From a virus: DNA of 35,514 nucleotides. Shown one piece after another: positions 1 through 5,448 of this stretch; positions within the stretch are counted from its first letter, which is position 1; every line of letters starts with the position of its first letter. Under the pieces are notes generated by a model. The model was not told the origin of the DNA. It saw nothing but the letters and a program-made list of their open reading frames with translations, and did no database searches. The stretch covers positions 1 to 35,514 of the IMG/VR virus record IMGVR_UViG_3300034642_000158; one strand, 5' to 3'. The position numbers and the translations under genes are program-made.

Positions 1-221
1 ATGAATCCAATCATTCTAAAAAATCCTTCTGCAAACAACGCTAGAAATACAAAACCTAATACCATACTAATCAAGCCAGCATTTCTATTGTGCTGACGAA
101 TAGCATCGTCTATCATTTCTTGTACTTGTGCTTCAGTTACAGTAATTGTTTTTTCTTTGGATGGTTTATCCTCTTGTAAAACTTTAGTTACTGGAAACTC
201 TCTTCCTATTGATGATAACAT
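1..221 (-). CDS. Small membrane protein, 3' end beyond window
   Basis: The frame opens with ATG at 221 and runs off the left edge after 73 codons without a stop, so the C terminus is missing. The visible protein has a charged N-terminal half (MLSSIGREFPVTKVLQ and a Lys/Glu-rich linker), an amphipathic stretch around residues 29-46, and one hydrophobic segment at about residues 49-67 (GLISMVLGFVFLALF). A single-pass or tail-anchored membrane protein is likely. It follows a consensus sigma70 promoter (270..298) by about 50 bases and is the first gene after it. In T4-like phages the large terminase gp17 usually follows gp16 closely; whether it lies beyond this edge cannot be seen. I do not recognise a named family. 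Confidence 0.7.
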   Translation of the reverse strand, partial: MLSSIGREFPVTKVLQEDKPSKEKTITVTEAQVQEMIDDAIRQHNRNAGLISMVLGFVFLALFAEGFFRMIGF

Positions 222-241
222 GGACTTTCTCTACTAAGGGT

Positions 242-249
242 TATTTAGA
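242..249 (-). promoter_or_regulatory. Weak T4-type late promoter candidate
   Basis: The minus strand reads TCTAAATA, one mismatch from the T4 late element TATAAATA. It lies about 20 bases before the ATG at 221. The identical ten bases ATCTAAATAA recur at 30585..30594 in another intergenic gap. It could let the edge gene be expressed late as well as from the sigma70 promoter just upstream. The match is weak on its own. Confidence 0.3.
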
Positions 250-269
250 TGATAAGGTAAGTCAACACC

Positions 270-298
270 ATTATAGGTGATGAGCAATAATTTGTCAA
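270..298 (-). promoter_or_regulatory. Consensus sigma70 promoter (TTGACA-17-TATAAT)
   Basis: On the minus strand TTGACA (298..293) is followed after exactly 17 bases by TATAAT (275..270), a perfect match to the bacterial sigma70 consensus. The predicted start is near 263, giving a leader of about 40 bases before the ATG at 221. Cyanophage early genes are known to use host-type sigma70 promoters, whereas the other promoter candidates in this window are of the T4 late type. This one should therefore act early on the gene at the left edge and whatever follows it. It sits just after the stop of the 53-residue gene, at an operon boundary. Confidence 0.75.
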
Positions 299-307
299 TG
301 AATATAT

Positions 308-469
308 TCAATCTACATTAATTACATATTCGCTTGCATGTGGGTGACCTATTAACTCAGGTAAATCCCTCTTTGCTTGCTGAATAGCTTGGTATGCGTC
401 ATCGGCATACTCGCAAATCTCGTGAGTATGGTTGGACATATCATGATAACCTACAAGGTAATGTGCCAT
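308..469 (-). CDS. Conserved-type small protein, 53 aa, unknown function
   Basis: A 53-codon gene starts with ATG at 469, five bases after a GGAG ribosome-binding site, and ends with TGA at 310..308. The product begins MAHYLVGYHDMSNHTHEI and is rich in His and acidic residues (several H-x-H or H-P-H pairs, one Cys), with no membrane segment. The His content could allow metal binding, but no known motif is complete. Its good ribosome-binding site, its position between PTOX and a promoter, and its fit to the minus-strand gene order support a real gene. I recall similar short proteins in cyanophages, but no function is known to me. Confidence 0.7.
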   Translation of the reverse strand: MAHYLVGYHDMSNHTHEICEYADDAYQAIQQAKRDLPELIGHPHASEYVINVD

Positions 470-540
470 GATGCTCCGTCATATACTATTAGTATTTACC
501 CAACCACGCATGGTGTGGTCTCACAAATATGTGGACTCAC
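470..540 (-). other. Short gap with two weak inverted repeats
   Basis: This gap between PTOX and the 53-residue gene holds ATACTA-T-TAGTAT (483..495), a near-perfect palindrome, and ACCAC/GTGGT arms (503..507 and 515..519) around a seven-base loop. Neither is followed by a U-run on the minus strand, so a classical terminator is not supported. They could mark an mRNA processing or stabilising structure after PTOX. There is no open frame of interest here. Confidence 0.3.
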
Positions 541-1044
541 TCACACAATCATCGCCATCGCTTCTTGTAACTCATGAGCATGCTTCAACTCATCTTGAGC
601 TATCTCTGCAATCTTCTTATCTTCTGGATGATATGCAAGGTATTTGATATAGGTTTCATATGCATGCTTTTCTATCTTCATATTAATATCATAAGCAGCA
701 AGAGGATTGGCAAAATAGTACCCAACCATGACCCAATAATAAAATAAAACAAGGTGCTTCGCGAAGAATCTGTCAATCCATGCTCTGTCTCCTCCTCGTT
801 TTTCCATTTCTTCAAGATGCTCTGTTTCATTTAGTGCTTGGTAAAAGTGCTCTTTCATTAAATATATGTGCTCTTCTCCTCTGAGTCCCAGAGATTCACG
901 AAAATGTAAAACGCTTATGAATGAGAAGTAGGGTGCTCTTGCAATAACTTCTAATACCCAAAATCTTTGGAAGTCTCTACCTCTGTAGAGAAAATCTATA
1001 ATGTAGATTGTGGTATCTAATACCCAAGTGTTAAAGTTTTTCAT
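541..1044 (-). CDS. ptoX: Plastoquinol terminal oxidase (PTOX/alternative oxidase family)
   Basis: This 167-residue protein belongs to the di-iron alternative oxidase family, which oxidises plastoquinol and reduces O2 to water at the thylakoid membrane. All six expected iron ligands are visible: E32 in VLEVIAR (the LET motif), E73 and H76 in NETEHL (NERMHL motif), E125 in IEKHA (LEEEA motif), and E152 and H155 in DELKHAH (RADEAHH motif). Hydrophobic stretches near residues 37-47 and 97-113 fit the monotopic membrane contact. It is compact compared with plant enzymes, as phage versions are. In cyanophage-infected cells PTOX is thought to act as an electron safety valve that keeps photosystem II running and favours ATP over carbon fixation. 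The start overlaps the previous gene by 14 bases, with AAAGGA just ahead. It is embedded among small late-region genes. Confidence 0.9.
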   Translation of the reverse strand: MKNFNTWVLDTTIYIIDFLYRGRDFQRFWVLEVIARAPYFSFISVLHFRESLGLRGEEHIYLMKEHFYQALNETEHLEEMEKRGGDRAWIDRFFAKHLVLFYYWVMVGYYFANPLAAYDINMKIEKHAYETYIKYLAYHPEDKKIAEIAQDELKHAHELQEAMAMIV

Positions 1045-1183
1045 TCCTTTGTGTGAGTCCTAGAGATTGTAAATATTCTACCCACCAGTCTGGGTTAGTT
1101 TTTCTTTTCCATTGTGGGACTGGTAATCCTTTTGATGTATAGTATTGGAGGATGCTGTCATCTATAATCTGTTTTATCTCCAT
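1031..1183 (-). CDS. Small protein, 50 aa, unknown function
   Basis: The frame is open further upstream, but the ATG at 1183 is preferred. It is preceded by a very strong purine-rich ribosome-binding site (GAGGAGGAAGAAGAA) and gives a compact 50-residue protein, MEIKQIIDDSILQYYTSKGL onward. The protein is Trp/Tyr-rich with a WWVEYLQSLGL segment near its C terminus, a likely amphipathic helix. The upstream extension only retraces the overlapping membrane-protein gene in another frame. It overlaps the 72-residue gene by 26 bases and PTOX by 14 bases, so translation is probably coupled to both. Function unknown. Confidence 0.7.
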   Translation of the reverse strand: MEIKQIIDDSILQYYTSKGLPVPQWKRKTNPDWWVEYLQSLGLTQRNEKL

Positions 1184-1376
1184 ATTCTTCTTCCTCCTCA
1201 TCAAGGTCTGCATACGGATTTTCCACATAGGGTCCTCGTTTTCTAAAGGGTTCCTGTTTAACATAGTCTGATTCAGCAGATACAGCAGATAACCAAACAG
1301 CAAGTTTCATTACTATGTAGATGAATACAAGAGGTAAAAAACATGCGATTAGAATAAATTGGGATTTGAAGACCAT
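1158..1376 (-). CDS. Small membrane protein with acidic tail, 72 aa
   Basis: The 72-residue product opens with a strong hydrophobic segment at about residues 6-31 (FILIACFLPLVFIYIVMKL), an uncleaved signal anchor or a signal peptide. It continues into a hydrophilic tail with a Pro/Arg patch (RKRGPYVENPYAD) and a run of five Glu at about residues 60-64. The ATG at 1376 shares its A with the preceding TAA (TAATG junction), which fixes the start. The codons for the acidic run also form the ribosome-binding site of the next gene. Likely anchored in the host membrane; function unknown. I recall similar proteins in T4-like cyanophages. Confidence 0.75.
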   Translation of the reverse strand: MVFKSQFILIACFLPLVFIYIVMKLAVWLSAVSAESDYVKQEPFRKRGPYVENPYADLDEEEEEYGDKTDYR

Positions 1377-1543
1377 TAGTAAGAAGATTCTTCCAACACC
1401 AAGTCGGAAGCTAGTCTAACGTAATTGATTTTATCATTATAAGACCAGAGGAGTCTTTCCCAGATAAACTCAAACTCATCCTCTGTTAAGTTTTTAAAGA
1501 TAGGCTTATCGTGCCAGTAGATGTGATAGGTGTAATCTTTCAT
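1376..1543 (-). CDS. Small protein, 55 aa, unknown function
   Basis: This short gene starts at ATG 1543 within an ATGA overlap with the cupin-like gene and ends with TAA at 1378..1376, which forms a TAATG junction with the membrane-protein gene. AGGAGA lies directly before the start. The product begins MKDYTYHIYWHDKPIFKNLT and continues with an acidic, aromatic helix (EDEFEFIWERLLW) and a Tyr-rich end. The exact gene-to-gene junctions at both ends are strong evidence that it is real despite its size. No domain recognised; I recall a similar short protein in other cyanophages. Confidence 0.75.
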   Translation of the reverse strand: MKDYTYHIYWHDKPIFKNLTEDEFEFIWERLLWSYNDKINYVRLASDLVLEESSY

Positions 1544-2013
1544 TCTCCTAATGTGTGGACTACAGGTTTTTCTTGAGTAAGTGCATTATATAAATCGATG
1601 TTGGTAGCACAAGAGACTGGATAAAATTCAGCATTTGAATCAAACCCATCATATCTCTTTGCTTGATTTATTACGATACTACCTTTCTCTCCCGATTGTG
1701 ACCTATGAAATGTGCCACGAGGTATAACTAACGCACCACTATGCACATTGAGATGCACTATGTGGTATGGATATTTCCAACTGTAGTTTACCAACTCGAA
1801 AGTTCTCTCTCCCGATACAACTCTGTTGTAGTCGTCTTGAAAACTATGTATATAAAATTGTTTTGCTCCTACAGAATCATTAGGTGGTGATATAGCAGGA
1901 CCTGAATGGACTACTAAATCAGATGCATTTGATTCATCTACAGAGATATCATAAAAAATAACATCGTCTGTCTCTCGAAACACACGATGTTTTTTAAAAT
2001 GGACGTCACTCAT
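1540..2013 (-). CDS. Cupin-like (beta-barrel) protein, 157 aa
   Basis: The protein has the look of a small single-domain cupin. Residues 93-103 read GALVIPRGTFH, matching the second cupin motif (G-x(4-5)-P-x-G-x2-H). The preceding segment YHIVHLNVH (residues 83-91) supplies further His, and alternating short hydrophobic strands run from about residue 35 to 120. Such folds serve as metal enzymes, sugar epimerases or binding proteins, and the substrate cannot be read here. The start ATG shares its A with the TAA of the previous gene (TAATG), and its end overlaps the next small gene (ATGA). It sits among small accessory genes rather than virion genes. The fold call is moderate and the function unknown. 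Confidence 0.6.
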   Translation of the reverse strand: MSDVHFKKHRVFRETDDVIFYDISVDESNASDLVVHSGPAISPPNDSVGAKQFYIHSFQDDYNRVVSGERTFELVNYSWKYPYHIVHLNVHSGALVIPRGTFHRSQSGEKGSIVINQAKRYDGFDSNAEFYPVSCATNIDLYNALTQEKPVVHTLGE

Positions 2014-2219
2014 TACTTGTTGTGCGCTTGTCTATGTCCTTCAACTATAGCATCAACTATGATTTTTTTCAACTCTCTTGATTTTCTTTTACCAAGTCCT
2101 GCTCTGGTGTCAATCTTTACCTTAACCCAATAGAGTCCAATAAGAGTTAGGGTAAATGGAATTGCATCTGCCCATGAGATTTCATTCCATGCTTCTACGA
2201 CATTTAATACTCCAAACAT
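2013..2219 (-). CDS. Small membrane protein with basic tail, 68 aa
   Basis: A 68-residue product with one hydrophobic segment at about residues 19-35 (AIPFTLTLIGLYWVKV), followed by a strongly basic helix (GLGKRKSRELKKIIV). A single-pass inner or thylakoid membrane protein with a cytoplasmic basic tail is likely. It starts at a TAATG junction with the DUF6321-type gene and ends at a TAATG junction with the cupin-like gene. No family recognised; its function is open. Confidence 0.65.
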   Translation of the reverse strand: MFGVLNVVEAWNEISWADAIPFTLTLIGLYWVKVKIDTRAGLGKRKSRELKKIIVDAIVEGHRQAHNK

Positions 2220-2512
2220 TACTTACAATTCCATTTACGAAGTGATTTGTTAATCCTTGAATCAGGATCACGTGCTGTTTTTTTAGAAGTCAACTTCTTC
2301 TTCATGCCCTTCATTCTTTTACAAAATGAATTTTGTCTACCCTCTGCCTTACTACCCTTTTTAGGATTACCTGTTACAGGTGCTTTTAAATCGCTACCTG
2401 GATTGGCACGCTCATAAGACTTGCGACCCTTTTCATTGAGTCCACCCTCGGGATTTTTACCCGCCTTTTTTGTCCATGCCTCCTCAGCAATAAATTGAGA
2501 AAATGTTTTCAT
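2219..2512 (-). CDS. DUF6321-type protein with capsid-targeting-like N terminus, 97 aa
   Basis: The preferred ATG (2512) forms an ATGA overlap with the zinc-finger gene; a TTG five codons upstream is an alternative. The N terminus MKTFSQFIAEEA closely resembles the capsid targeting sequence of T4 internal proteins (MKTYQEFIAEA in IPI), which directs them into the prohead core and is cut after FIAE by the gp21 protease. The rest is Lys/Arg-rich, with a conserved-looking body (KNPEGGLNEKGRKSYERANP, then CKRMKGMKKKLTSKKTARDP and a Trp-Asn-Cys end) that I recognise as the DUF6321 type found in marine phages. The inferred role is a small DNA-associated protein packaged in the head, with the targeting peptide removed. 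The targeting function is inference from sequence likeness. Confidence 0.75.
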   Translation of the reverse strand: MKTFSQFIAEEAWTKKAGKNPEGGLNEKGRKSYERANPGSDLKAPVTGNPKKGSKAEGRQNSFCKRMKGMKKKLTSKKTARDPDSRINKSLRKWNCK

Positions 2513-2634
2513 GGTTTCTTGGGGCAATTTGCCTCATGTTTTTCTATGTAGGTCTTAGGTCTCCAATGACCCTTGGGTGCAGTCAAACCACAGTGGATGC
2601 AATACCACGTCCCATCTTCTTTTTGTTGTGCCAT
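2509..2634 (-). CDS. Zinc-finger-like peptide, 41 aa
   Basis: A 41-codon gene starts at ATG 2634, about 20 bases after a late promoter, and ends in an ATGA overlap with the DUF6321-type gene. The product begins MAQQKEDGTWYCIHCGL and has C12-x2-C15, then H33-x3-C37, a C2HC arrangement fitting a single zinc-binding finger. Basic residues (KGHWRPK) lie between the pairs. It could bind nucleic acid or a protein partner. No clear ribosome-binding site is visible. The gene is supported by promoter placement, the precise downstream overlap and the finger pattern. Confidence 0.7.
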   Translation of the reverse strand: MAQQKEDGTWYCIHCGLTAPKGHWRPKTYIEKHEANCPKKP

Positions 2635-2653
2635 TGTTAGCTAAGCTCTTGTT

Positions 2654-2890
2654 TTATTTATGGTTTTTGAAAAACTCCTTCATAGTAGACTGCAACTGAC
2701 CCTCATTTTCTTTGGGGTCTAACTTATCATATCCCTTTACTTTCTTCCACTTGTTATACAATGCTTGGAGATGCCAAGATTGTGCCAGACTTCTTGCTCC
2801 GTTTTCTAGCAAGTCTAGCTCTTTGTTATCACTGGTGAAGGCTTTGTATTCTTCTCTCCAGTTAGTATCATCATAAAGTTGTTTAGTCAT
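2654..2890 (-). CDS. Hypothetical protein, 78 aa
   Basis: A hydrophilic, helical-looking protein with Trp/Lys-rich stretches (SWHLQALYNKWKKVKGYD) and a basic C terminus (FFKNHK). It starts at a TAATG junction with the 665-residue gene, so its translation is probably coupled to that protein. A late promoter overlaps its stop codon and drives the next gene. I do not recognise a family. Confidence 0.7.
   Translation of the reverse strand: MTKQLYDDTNWREEYKAFTSDNKELDLLENGARSLAQSWHLQALYNKWKKVKGYDKLDPKENEGQLQSTMKEFFKNHK
2655..2662 (-). promoter_or_regulatory. T4-type late promoter
   Basis: The minus strand reads CATAAATA followed by AAAC, matching the cyanophage late element NATAAATA that T4 gp55-type sigma factors recognise. 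It overlaps the stop of the 78-residue gene. The predicted start near 2649 leaves a leader of about 15 bases before the zinc-finger gene. Confidence 0.65.
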
Positions 2891-4887
2891 TATCCGTAAG
2901 TGAATGTTTTTCCTTTAATTTGTGATTGTCCTTCTGGGTTTTTACCTTGAGGTTTAAACTTACCAACGTTTACACCTTTTGCTTTGCCAAGTCCACCTTT
3001 TCTAGTTGCTGATAGTGTAGCAGATTTTTTCGTCTGTGTCAAGACCGAGTCCTGTCCATACTTTTTACCTAACTTTTTGACTGCTTTCTTAAACTTTCTC
3101 TTACCCATTTTACCACGGTCTATCACATGACTCTTCTCTTTTACCTTTCTCTCTTTACCATCATCACCCTTCTCCATGTAAGAGCCAGTTACTTTAGTAG
3201 CACCTCTACCAAACCTACCACGAATATCCTTATCTAATTGTTTTCCTCTTGCACTATTCTCTTTCTTAGACTTGTCACCTCTTGATGCAGACATGATAGC
3301 GATGCCACCTTTATCTGATTTGCTTTTTATTCTTGAGAGACTACTCTCGTTTATGAAGTCTTTGAAACTTACTTGCTCATACTTGTTTCTACCTGATGGT
3401 GAGGGCACTGTGCTATCAAAATGAGGATTATTCTTAGCAGCATCAGACTGTGAATCTCTCTTCTTCTGTAGCATCTTTGCTCTCTTATCAAGATACTTCT
3501 TCATAGCACCTGATGGTTTGCCTGAGCCTTTGTATAAACCATAAGATGTGCCTTCATCTACTTTATATGCAGGAACTTTTGCACCTTTTACACCACGACG
3601 TGCTTTGTGCTCTTCTCTGCGTTTCTCAATAGTTTTTCCTCTCTTACCTTCTGGGTCAAACATACCAGGTTCACCATAACCTGGCCCCATTCTTCTATAG
3701 TTTCTGATAGATGCTTTACCATAATCAGAACGACCCTTATCTACCTTTGCCTCTGGTATAACTTCTTCATTTGCGGGTAAGAAATTAACATATTTGTTGT
3801 GCTCTTTGTCTCTTAGTATCTTACGAGCAATAGCTCCTGCATCTCTACCAGTTGTTTTCTTAGCTGGTTTCTGTTTGATTCCTGCTGCTCTCTTCACCAT
3901 CTTCACCACACCTTCTTTCTGACAATCTGGCACAGACTTACCGCCTTTCATCTTAGTGCCTACTGCCTTGTATCCTTTCCAACAAGTTTTCTTATCTGGG
4001 TCTCTACCAATATTCTTCTTTGCTTTATCTAATGCTGTCTCTTCTTTCATACCCTTAGTCTTCACACCACGTGCTTTGAAGTGTTTTTTATGTCTTGCAT
4101 CCATTGCCACAAGTCTTTCAGCAGGGTCAGCAGCATTGCCACCTTTGCCTGATGCTCTCATGTTTCTGATAGATGCCTTACCATAGTTAGAGCGACCACG
4201 CTCTAGACTCAATCTTTGACCATCACTATCTTTTTGTCTTTCAGTGATGACTTCTTCGTCCACACCTTGTTTAGTAGCAACTCGATTTTTTGCAGCAACC
4301 TGTCTAGGCATTCCACCAGTCTCATCTGACTTCTTATTATGAAGAGCCCCATGGTCTGCAACCATTTTCTTTCTCTCATCACAGTTAACGTCTTCGACGT
4401 TGAGTGTTTCTGGGTAATTTTTATCACCTGGTTTTCTCTTGGGTTTGCCTGCTTTTCTTCTAGCGTGCACATTGTCCCATAGACCTTTCTTTTTCTCTTC
4501 AAGATTCTCCTCTCCCATGATTGCACCTTTTCCATACTTCTTCCTAATATCTGCCTTCACCTTCTCAAGTGCGGTATCCTTACCGTTATCTTTTTTCTTA
4601 GACACAGCTTTACCTGTAGCATATGACTGCCTATTCCTAGTTTCCTTTGACCGATGGTCTCCACCTCTCATGAGAATGTTATCTCTGTAGTGGTCGTAGC
4701 CTTCCTCATTCATTTTCTTTTTCTCAGGTAAACCTTTATGTTTAGTAGAAGCGAATTTCTTTACGCTGGAACGCTTGGCGGTGGCAGCAACTTCGGCAAC
4801 CTCAGGCGAGGGATTTTCCATTTCCCCTTTCTGAGCCGCTCTAACCATCCCGAAGAATCTTTGTTGTTTTCTCGAGACTGCAGGCAT
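2890..4887 (-). CDS. Large Lys/Arg-rich DUF3008-type modular protein, 665 aa (possible internal head polyprotein)
   Basis: The N terminus, MPAVSRKQQRFFGMVRAAQK, is the DUF3008-type segment seen in cyanophage proteins. The rest is a string of very basic, low-complexity modules. These are a GLWDNVHARRKAGKPKRKPG block (residues 135-154), two copies of RS(N/D)YGKASIRN (232-242 and 386-396), each followed by an ARHKKHFKARGVK- or KRREEHKARRGVK-type stretch, and a C-terminal domain from about 515 with an N-x2-R...DIR...KYGQDSVL pattern (DUF3293-like at best). I-x-E sites occur at ITE|R (216), IPE|A (379) and INE|S (514). The first two directly precede the repeated module and the third follows SFKDF, a capsid-targeting look-alike. 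This suggests processing by the prohead protease. A GGAGG ribosome-binding site precedes the ATG. Function is inferred, not shown. Confidence 0.7.
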   Translation of the reverse strand: MPAVSRKQQRFFGMVRAAQKGEMENPSPEVAEVAATAKRSSVKKFASTKHKGLPEKKKMNEEGYDHYRDNILMRGGDHRSKETRNRQSYATGKAVSKKKDNGKDTALEKVKADIRKKYGKGAIMGEENLEEKKKGLWDNVHARRKAGKPKRKPGDKNYPETLNVEDVNCDERKKMVADHGALHNKKSDETGGMPRQVAAKNRVATKQGVDEEVITERQKDSDGQRLSLERGRSNYGKASIRNMRASGKGGNAADPAERLVAMDARHKKHFKARGVKTKGMKEETALDKAKKNIGRDPDKKTCWKGYKAVGTKMKGGKSVPDCQKEGVVKMVKRAAGIKQKPAKKTTGRDAGAIARKILRDKEHNKYVNFLPANEEVIPEAKVDKGRSDYGKASIRNYRRMGPGYGEPGMFDPEGKRGKTIEKRREEHKARRGVKGAKVPAYKVDEGTSYGLYKGSGKPSGAMKKYLDKRAKMLQKKRDSQSDAAKNNPHFDSTVPSPSGRNKYEQVSFKDFINESSLSRIKSKSDKGGIAIMSASRGDKSKKENSARGKQLDKDIRGRFGRGATKVTGSYMEKGDDGKERKVKEKSHVIDRGKMGKRKFKKAVKKLGKKYGQDSVLTQTKKSATLSATRKGGLGKAKGVNVGKFKPQGKNPEGQSQIKGKTFTYG
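3700..3732 (-). repeat. Second copy of RS(N/D)YGKASIRN module
   Basis: Residues 386-396 of the 665-residue protein (RSDYGKASIRN) repeat residues 232-242 with a single Asn/Asp change. The DNA differs mainly at third positions, which suggests an old duplication kept by selection on the protein. Confidence 0.8.
4162..4194 (-). repeat. First copy of RS(N/D)YGKASIRN module
   Basis: Residues 232-242 (RSNYGKASIRN) of the 665-residue protein. As in the second copy, a (D/N)EEVI(T/P)E segment lies shortly upstream and a Lys/Arg/His-rich helix downstream, so the repeated unit is longer than this core. Confidence 0.8.
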
Positions 4888-4890
4888 GAG

Positions 4891-5424
4891 TTAGCCTCCG
4901 ACAATTTGGACTTGCTCAACGACAACGTTGGCAGACCCTGCAGTAAGTTTAACTGCTTTTTGAATAACAGGGACTGTGCCTGCTTCAAGTTTTGCTGATG
5001 CAAGTGCGTAATCTGCACTAGCTCCTGACGAGTCATAATCTGTAGTGATAGTTGTATCTGTGATAGCAGTAATCTTCTTACCACCACTCGCTGCTGTTAC
5101 GAAATCAGATGTGAATGCTGCATCACCATCTGCAGCAGTCGAGATGTAATCTCCGACTACGAATCTATGAGCAGGAGTACCACCACCTAATACAGTAACA
5201 ACCATAGTGGCAGCATCAGTAGCTGCTTTAATTTGAGCATTCTTCGATTTACCCACAGACAAAAGAATTGCTTCTCCTGCAGCAAGAGTTATAGCAGGTC
5301 CTGCATCAATCTGAATAGTTGAAGCACTTGCCGCGTATGCACGAATCACGCCAGATTTTACAGTGATATAGCCTGAGCCAGACCCTGTAATTGTTTGTGT
5401 GTCAATGACGTTTAATACTGACAT
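4891..5424 (-). CDS. Ala/Thr/Gly-rich putative virion protein, 177 aa
   Basis: The protein is rich in Ala, Thr, Gly and Val, with alternating strand-like segments and almost no charge, typical of beta-structured virion or decoration proteins. A central part (about residues 85-140) reads HRFVVGDYISTAADGDAAFT and looks like an insertion between two flanking beta regions. The ATG at 5424 follows a good ribosome-binding site (AAGGAGAA) and a dedicated late promoter at 5450..5457, which suggests high late expression. It follows gp16 and precedes the 665-residue protein. I believe it belongs to a cyanophage structural family, but I cannot name it or place it in the particle. Confidence 0.6.
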   Translation of the reverse strand: MSVLNVIDTQTITGSGSGYITVKSGVIRAYAASASTIQIDAGPAITLAAGEAILLSVGKSKNAQIKAATDAATMVVTVLGGGTPAHRFVVGDYISTAADGDAAFTSDFVTAASGGKKITAITDTTITTDYDSSGASADYALASAKLEAGTVPVIQKAVKLTAGSANVVVEQVQIVGG

Positions 5425-5448
5425 TGTATTTGGATTCTCCTTACTAGA

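Noticed and set aside
491-502. GGTAAATA as another late promoter before the 53-residue gene
   Set aside because: It lacks the ATAAATA core present at the stronger sites; a chance match in AT-rich sequence is likely.
483-519. Inverted repeats after PTOX as an intrinsic terminator
   Set aside because: The stems are short and AT-rich or have competing pairings, and no U-run follows on the transcribed strand.
377-577. Plus-strand frame of 66 codons
   Set aside because: It overlaps the well-supported 53-residue minus-strand gene and the end of PTOX, has no ribosome-binding site, and its protein has no recognisable feature.
4209-4535. Alternative minus-strand frame inside the 665-residue gene
   Set aside because: It is a frame-shifted shadow of the Lys/Arg-rich coding sequence, with no start signal and no overlap junction of its own.
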